Below, piece after piece: positions 60,716-64,000 of a stretch of DNA of 64,000 bases. The stretch covers positions 62,001-126,000 of the forward strand of contig JALHPZ010000004.1 in assembly GCA_022842245.1 (NCBI GenBank). Reading direction: 5' to 3'. A program made the translations under genes and the position numbers. This DNA is from Gemmataceae bacterium (GTDB lineage: Bacteria > Planctomycetota > Planctomycetia > Gemmatales > Gemmataceae). Below the pieces are notes generated by a model. It ran no database searches, was not told where the DNA came from, and worked only from the letters and a program-made list of their open reading frames with translations. Position 1 is the stretch's first letter; each line of letters opens with the position of its first letter.

Positions 60716-61156
60716 ATGGATCGGGACTCCAAAGATCGGCCACGTTGGGTGCAAAAGCTCTTCACGCTCATCGCCAAGCACTGGCATCATCACGGGCCGT
60801 GCAAGTCGATTCATTTCGATGCCCGTCACACGCCTGAAAACGAATCATGGGAAGTCGAGGCCGCTCCCGCATTCCAAGAGGTCTTTGGCGGCGAACAGGA
60901 CGGCCAGCATGTGTGGACGGGGTTCATCTTTGAAGCAGGCGAGTTTTCACGAGAGACGGGCCTTTGGCTTCAAGACTTCGCAGTGGCCAGCCAATGTACC
61001 GATTGTTGTCCTCGACCGAAGATGATGATGAAGGGGAAGTTCCGGGGCCACAACGTCTTCGTCACCATTCGGCTTGAGCCAGAGAAGGGATCGGCACCCA
61101 CCGAATTGCTCGACACGATCACGAAAGAAGTCCGGCCCAAAGGGGAAACGCCATGA
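60716..61156 (+). CDS. Hypothetical protein, paralogue B
   Basis: 146 residues. Shares with the protein at 59748 the pattern HGP.., F..AFQEVFGGEQDGQHVWTG, ASQCTDCCPRPKMMMKG and ITLEPEKG-like ending (IRLEPEKGSAPTELL, EVRPKGETP), so the pair arose by duplication. Two Cys clusters (CTDCC) may bind metal. ATG 60716 has AAAAGGA before it. No named family. Confidence 0.6.
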   Translation: MDRDSKDRPRWVQKLFTLIAKHWHHHGPCKSIHFDARHTPENESWEVEAAPAFQEVFGGEQDGQHVWTGFIFEAGEFSRETGLWLQDFAVASQCTDCCPRPKMMMKGKFRGHNVFVTIRLEPEKGSAPTELLDTITKEVRPKGETP

Positions 61157-61234
61157 GAGGCGTCGATGCTCAGACTCTTTGCGTAACAACTGCGTCGTTT
61201 CTGTACCGTCTCAATGCAAAGAGGATAGCTCGCA

Positions 61235-61621
61235 ATGAAACTCTACACCTGCTGCCCCAAGGAAACCTGCAACTCATTTCAGAAGGCTTTCAACTGGCTC
61301 AAGTTTTTCGGGATTGAACCAGCCCTTGAGTTCGACGGCGAGTTTAATTTCTTCGAGTTCGACATTCCCGACGAATGGGGAATCGACAAGCGAATCGAGT
61401 TCAAATGGCAACTCGCACATAGGGCCACAGGACTGGTCTTTTGCCGATGTGAGCGGTGGCTCGATGAAGCGGCGGAAGGGCAAGTAGGTAAACTCGTATG
61501 CCGCTCTTGTGGAACGGAGTACCTATTCTGCAAGGAGTGTGATGCCTTCAGTCAATGGGCTGGATGTGATTGTGACAAGGACGAGTCTTCGTCGTGTGAC
61601 ACGCACCCCGCTGACGAATAG
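61235..61621 (+). CDS. Cys-rich hypothetical protein
   Basis: 128 residues. Multiple Cys pairs in the second half (FCRCERWLDE, CRSCGTEYLFCKECDAF, CDCDKDESSSC) suggest one or two zinc sites. The N-terminal half is aromatic and acidic. No family recognised. GAGGA 8 nt before ATG 61235. Confidence 0.6.
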   Translation: MKLYTCCPKETCNSFQKAFNWLKFFGIEPALEFDGEFNFFEFDIPDEWGIDKRIEFKWQLAHRATGLVFCRCERWLDEAAEGQVGKLVCRSCGTEYLFCKECDAFSQWAGCDCDKDESSSCDTHPADE

Positions 61622-61639
61622 GCCCAAAGAGGAAACGCC

Positions 61640-61990
61640 ATGAGCAACCAGATTCAGATCATCAGCCCCTACTGGCTGCACGAAACATGGGTTTTCGATG
61701 ACAACCGAGTGGGACTCGTGCAAGAGCCGTTCGTGAGCGGCGTGCCGGAAATGATTGACGACCTCGTGGCCGACATTCCCGATGCCCGCAGCGGGTTCCG
61801 GCTCTTGTTCTCTGCCGCTCCATTCCCCGGATTTCAGCGGAAGCTCACTTGGCTTCGAGAAGAGATGGGCGGCAACTGGTATCGGGCCGATCAACCGCAA
61901 AGCGAAGGCTGGCTCTGTCCGGCCTTGTTCCGGTACTTCGAGTCGGCACCAGCGGAGTTGTTCGTCAAGGCTGAGGCGATGAAGAGGTGA
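61640..61990 (+). CDS. DUF6717-like small protein
   Basis: 116 residues. SPYWLHETWVFDDNRVGLVQ, EPFVSGVPEMIDDLVADIPD, GFRLLFSAAPFPGFQRKL, EEMGGNWYRADQP and EGWLCPALFRYFESAP are the landmarks of a small protein group I know as DUF6717; function unknown. Starts 18 nt after the Cys-rich gene. Confidence 0.75.
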   Translation: MSNQIQIISPYWLHETWVFDDNRVGLVQEPFVSGVPEMIDDLVADIPDARSGFRLLFSAAPFPGFQRKLTWLREEMGGNWYRADQPQSEGWLCPALFRYFESAPAELFVKAEAMKR

Positions 61991-61993
61991 TTC

Positions 61994-62563
61994 ATGAAGA
62001 CCATCCAACTGACTGACGGCGGCATCCTGCTCTACGAAGAAGCCTTCCTGCCTGCTGACCTTGCCGACCGCTACTTCGCCGAGTTGCGGGATACAGCCCC
62101 GTGGGAACAAAAGCCTGGAGTATTCGGCCACATGCAGCCCCGGCTCACGGCTTCCTACGGCGACGAAGGCGTGACGTACCGCTATTCCGGCACGGTGAAC
62201 GTGGCGCTGCCGTGGACGCCAACCCTGCTGGAGATCAAGGAGAAGATCGAGGCCGTTCAGGGGGAGTACAATTACTGCCTCCTGAACCGCTACCGATCCG
62301 GCCAAGACAGCATGGGGATGCACTCCGACGACGAGCCGGGAATGGGCAATGTGATCGGCTCTCTTTCGTTGGGAGCAACCCGAACCTTTCGGATCAAGCA
62401 CAACAAGACGAAAGAGACGATGAACTTCCCGGTCGGAAACGGCACGCTCATCATCATGGCTGGGACGATGCAGAAGTATTGGAAGCACGAAATACCTAAG
62501 ACGAAGGAGAACGTCGAGGAGCGCATCAACCTGACGTTCAGGCAGATTGTGGAGTCAGCATGA
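61994..62563 (+). CDS. AlkB-like 2-oxoglutarate/Fe(II) dioxygenase
   Basis: 189 residues. Double-stranded beta-helix: MGMHSDDEPGMG carries the His-x-Asp ligands, YWKHEIPKT the distal His, and RINLTFRQI the 2-oxoglutarate-binding Arg pair (R-x-N-x-T-F-R of AlkB). AlkB enzymes remove alkyl groups from DNA or RNA bases. Stop overlaps the next start by 4 nt (ATGA). Confidence 0.9.
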   Translation: MKTIQLTDGGILLYEEAFLPADLADRYFAELRDTAPWEQKPGVFGHMQPRLTASYGDEGVTYRYSGTVNVALPWTPTLLEIKEKIEAVQGEYNYCLLNRYRSGQDSMGMHSDDEPGMGNVIGSLSLGATRTFRIKHNKTKETMNFPVGNGTLIIMAGTMQKYWKHEIPKTKENVEERINLTFRQIVESA

Positions 62564-63192
62564 CCATCACCGTTGACGTGATCTCCGACGTGATCTGCCC
62601 GTGGTGCTTCATCGGCAAACGGCGGCTGGAAAAGGCCATCGCCGCTCTCGACTTGCCGGTGCAGGTCCGCTGGCTCCCCTTTCAACTGAACCCGACGATG
62701 CCAAAGGAAGGCATCAGCCGCCGTGAGTATCGAATCACAAAGTTTGGAAGCTGGGAGCGGTCGCAGGAACTTGATGCGAAGGTAATTGCGGTCGGCAAGG
62801 AAGAGAGCATTAACTTCGCTTTCGACCGGATCGAGCGAACACCGAACACACTCGACGCCCACCGTCTGATCTGGCTGGCCGATGCCAAGGGGATTCAGGA
62901 CGCCGTGGTGGAGGCGTTATTCCTGGCATACTTCACCAAGGGCCGGGACATCAGCAACCGGCAGACGCTCCTCGACGTGGTGGCCGAGGCGGGCCAGGAC
63001 CGGGTGAAGGCCGAGTCCCTTCTGAAAGGCGACAAGGGAACGGAAGCGTTGAGGGAAGCAGGTGAACTGTCTCGTCGCCATCTCGTAGACGGCGTGCCGT
63101 TCTTCATCATCAACGGCCAGATCACACTGTCTGGTGCGCAGCCGCCCAATGCGTTCGTGGAGGCGTTCAGGCAGGTGGGTGGCTCGAAGTAG
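62560..63192 (+). CDS. DsbA-family (FrnE-like) oxidoreductase
   Basis: 210 residues. DVICPWCFIGKRRLEKAI is the redox Cys-Pro-Trp-Cys of FrnE/2-hydroxychromene-isomerase-like DsbA proteins; VDGVPFFIINGQITLSGAQP is the cis-Pro loop. Cytoplasmic. Coupled to the AlkB-like gene by the ATGA overlap, an arrangement often seen in stress-response cargo. Confidence 0.9.
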   Translation: MTITVDVISDVICPWCFIGKRRLEKAIAALDLPVQVRWLPFQLNPTMPKEGISRREYRITKFGSWERSQELDAKVIAVGKEESINFAFDRIERTPNTLDAHRLIWLADAKGIQDAVVEALFLAYFTKGRDISNRQTLLDVVAEAGQDRVKAESLLKGDKGTEALREAGELSRRHLVDGVPFFIINGQITLSGAQPPNAFVEAFRQVGGSK

Positions 63193-63212
63193 AAGAGGTC
63201 AGGTTGGCGTCT

Positions 63213-63680
63213 ATGCCCCGTGTCAGCGCTGGGCTGTTGATGTATCGGCTTCAGGATGGCAAGTTGCAGGTGCTTCTTGCTCATCCCGGTGGTCCATTCT
63301 TCCAGAACAAGGACGATGGGGCCTGGACCATCCCCAAGGGCGAGATCGAGCCGGGCGAGGACATGCTCGAAGCCGCAAAGAGGGAGTTCGAGGAAGAAAC
63401 CGGCATCACGCCAAGTGGACCATTCATCGCATTGACGCCGATCAAGCAGAAGGGCGGCAAGATTGTCCACGCCTGGGCGTTCCAGGGCGACTGCGATACG
63501 AGTGCCGTCGTCAGCAACACCTTCAGGATGGAATGGCCTCCGAAGTCAGGGCGGCAGATGGAGTTTCCTGAGATGGATCGGGCGGAATTCTTCGACGTGG
63601 CGACGGCGGGTCAAAAGATCAAAGCCGCACAGATGCCGTTGGTGAAGGAGTGCGAGCAGATCGTCTTGGGAAAGGGCTGA
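63213..63680 (+). CDS. NUDIX hydrolase
   Basis: 155 residues. Complete Nudix box G-x5-E-x7-REUxEExG: GEIEPGEDMLEAAKREFEEE, TG. The opening SAGLLMYRLQDGKLQVLLAH and FEEETGITPSGPFIALTPIK are typical of the diadenosine-polyphosphate/nucleoside-diphosphate group that handles small nucleotides. ATG 63213 is used; an upstream TTG at 63204 with GAGG is possible. Confidence 0.88.
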   Translation: MPRVSAGLLMYRLQDGKLQVLLAHPGGPFFQNKDDGAWTIPKGEIEPGEDMLEAAKREFEEETGITPSGPFIALTPIKQKGGKIVHAWAFQGDCDTSAVVSNTFRMEWPPKSGRQMEFPEMDRAEFFDVATAGQKIKAAQMPLVKECEQIVLGKG

Positions 63681-63691
63681 TGTGGTGACTT

Positions 63692-64000
63692 ATGGCCAAG
63701 TTCATTCCGGCAGAGGAACTGAAAAGCAAGTTCGGCGTGTTCGGCCATTTCTACTCTGTCCTGGTCGCTCCGAAGATAGTGGTCGAATGTCGAAGCGTGC
63801 TTGAAATCGTTGAGAGAGATCACGCCCCGCAGAAGACGGCAGCACTTTCCAGCCGCAAGCCAAATGCCGTTTTCATCATGATGAATCCCGGCTCATCCCG
63901 ACCGCTGGCCGAGGTAAACAATCGCATCCACGCCAAGGCGATCCACGAATTGCCGATCTCGCTGGTCCCGACGAAGCCCGACACGACGCAGTATCAGGTG
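63692..64000 (+). CDS. DUF1643-like protein, truncated by the window edge
   Basis: 103 visible residues. VFIMMNPGSSRPLAEVNNRI resembles the signature of DUF1643-type proteins that look like small-nucleotide or phage-linked factors; the assignment is tentative because the C-terminus is missing. The frame is open to the end. Starts 11 nt after the NUDIX stop. Confidence 0.5.
   Translation, partial: MAKFIPAEELKSKFGVFGHFYSVLVAPKIVVECRSVLEIVERDHAPQKTAALSSRKPNAVFIMMNPGSSRPLAEVNNRIHAKAIHELPISLVPTKPDTTQYQV

Larger units (their letters stand above)
36265..64000. mobile_element. Putative integrative element (left part), extending past the window
   Basis: Two tyrosine recombinases (36575 and 54913), an excisionase-type HTH gene beside the first, a primase-like protein, ArdC antirestriction protein, a RuvB-like ATPase and a long row of small cargo genes, all with lower GC at third codon positions than the first 34 kb. 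The left end should lie between the transposase remnant at 34.7 kb and the integrase; no attachment-site duplication could be recognised, and the right end is outside the window. Integrative plasmid, ICE or genomic island are all possible; no conjugation genes were seen. Confidence 0.6.

Overview
The window looks like a chromosomal segment of a planctomycete, most likely from the Gemmata/Gemmataceae side of the phylum. The reasons are the high GC of the first half, the abundance of two-component, ECF-sigma, TPR and PQQ-propeller proteins, zinc-ribbon membrane proteins with acidic or proline-rich linkers, a DUF1570-type zincin, and a serine/threonine kinase fused to a formylglycine-generating-enzyme (FGE) domain. 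No rRNA, tRNA or CRISPR array was recognised. The lineage is inferred from gene style, not from a marker-gene comparison.

Positions 1-34,681 read as ordinary, tightly packed core genome. From the left: a PAS/GAF hybrid histidine kinase, a PQQ-like propeller, an ExeA-like ATPase with a CpsD-like ATPase, two TPR proteins, an extremely acidic small protein, a ceramidase-like (CREST) membrane protein followed by cysK, and an ECF sigma factor with its membrane partner. Then comes a minus-strand run with the complete 2-oxoglutarate dehydrogenase set (sucA, sucB, lpdA), followed by a TrhO-RluA fusion and rlmN. Next are a methyltransferase with ubiX, a DUF1570 zincin, a zinc-ribbon HtrA-like protease and a zinc-ribbon membrane protein. 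A translation/GTPase block follows (argS, obgE, coaX, an MnmE-like GTPase, a fumarylacetoacetase-family enzyme), and the core half ends with rsfS and a 2-hydroxyacid dehydrogenase.

From about 34.7 kb the character changes. There is a decayed IS630-type transposase fragment, then small accessory enzymes (alpha/beta hydrolase, TfoX-N, cupin). A tyrosine integrase at 36.6 kb opens what appears to be an integrative element that runs to the window's right edge. Its modules are: (i) a minus-strand operon of a SprT-like metalloprotease, a small Cys-containing protein, a ubiquitin-like (ThiS/MoaD-type beta-grasp) domain fused to an N6-adenine DNA methylase, the same domain fused to a ThiF/E1-like Rossmann protein, a zinc-ribbon protein and an HTH protein; (ii) a control/replication block with small HTH proteins and a large protein carrying archaeo-eukaryotic-primase-like motifs; (iii) a lipoprotein/coiled-coil/membrane operon transcribed divergently from an ECF sigma factor and the kinase-FGE protein; (iv) ArdC antirestriction protein, a RuvB-like AAA+ ATPase, an HTH protein and a second tyrosine recombinase; (v) a long row of small cargo genes (GHKL-like ATPase, thioredoxin, AlkB-like oxygenase, DsbA/FrnE, NUDIX, several families of unknown function). 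Four genes in that row, and ardC ahead of it, are each preceded by the same 16-bp motif.

The most interesting candidate system is module (i). Its two ubiquitin-like domains align without gaps (25 of 64 positions identical by my hand count), one attached to an E1-like protein and one to a DNA methylase with a Gly-Gly at the junction, with a SprT-like protease at the head of the operon. Function is unknown; an adenylation/conjugation or signalling role tied to DNA modification is inference only.
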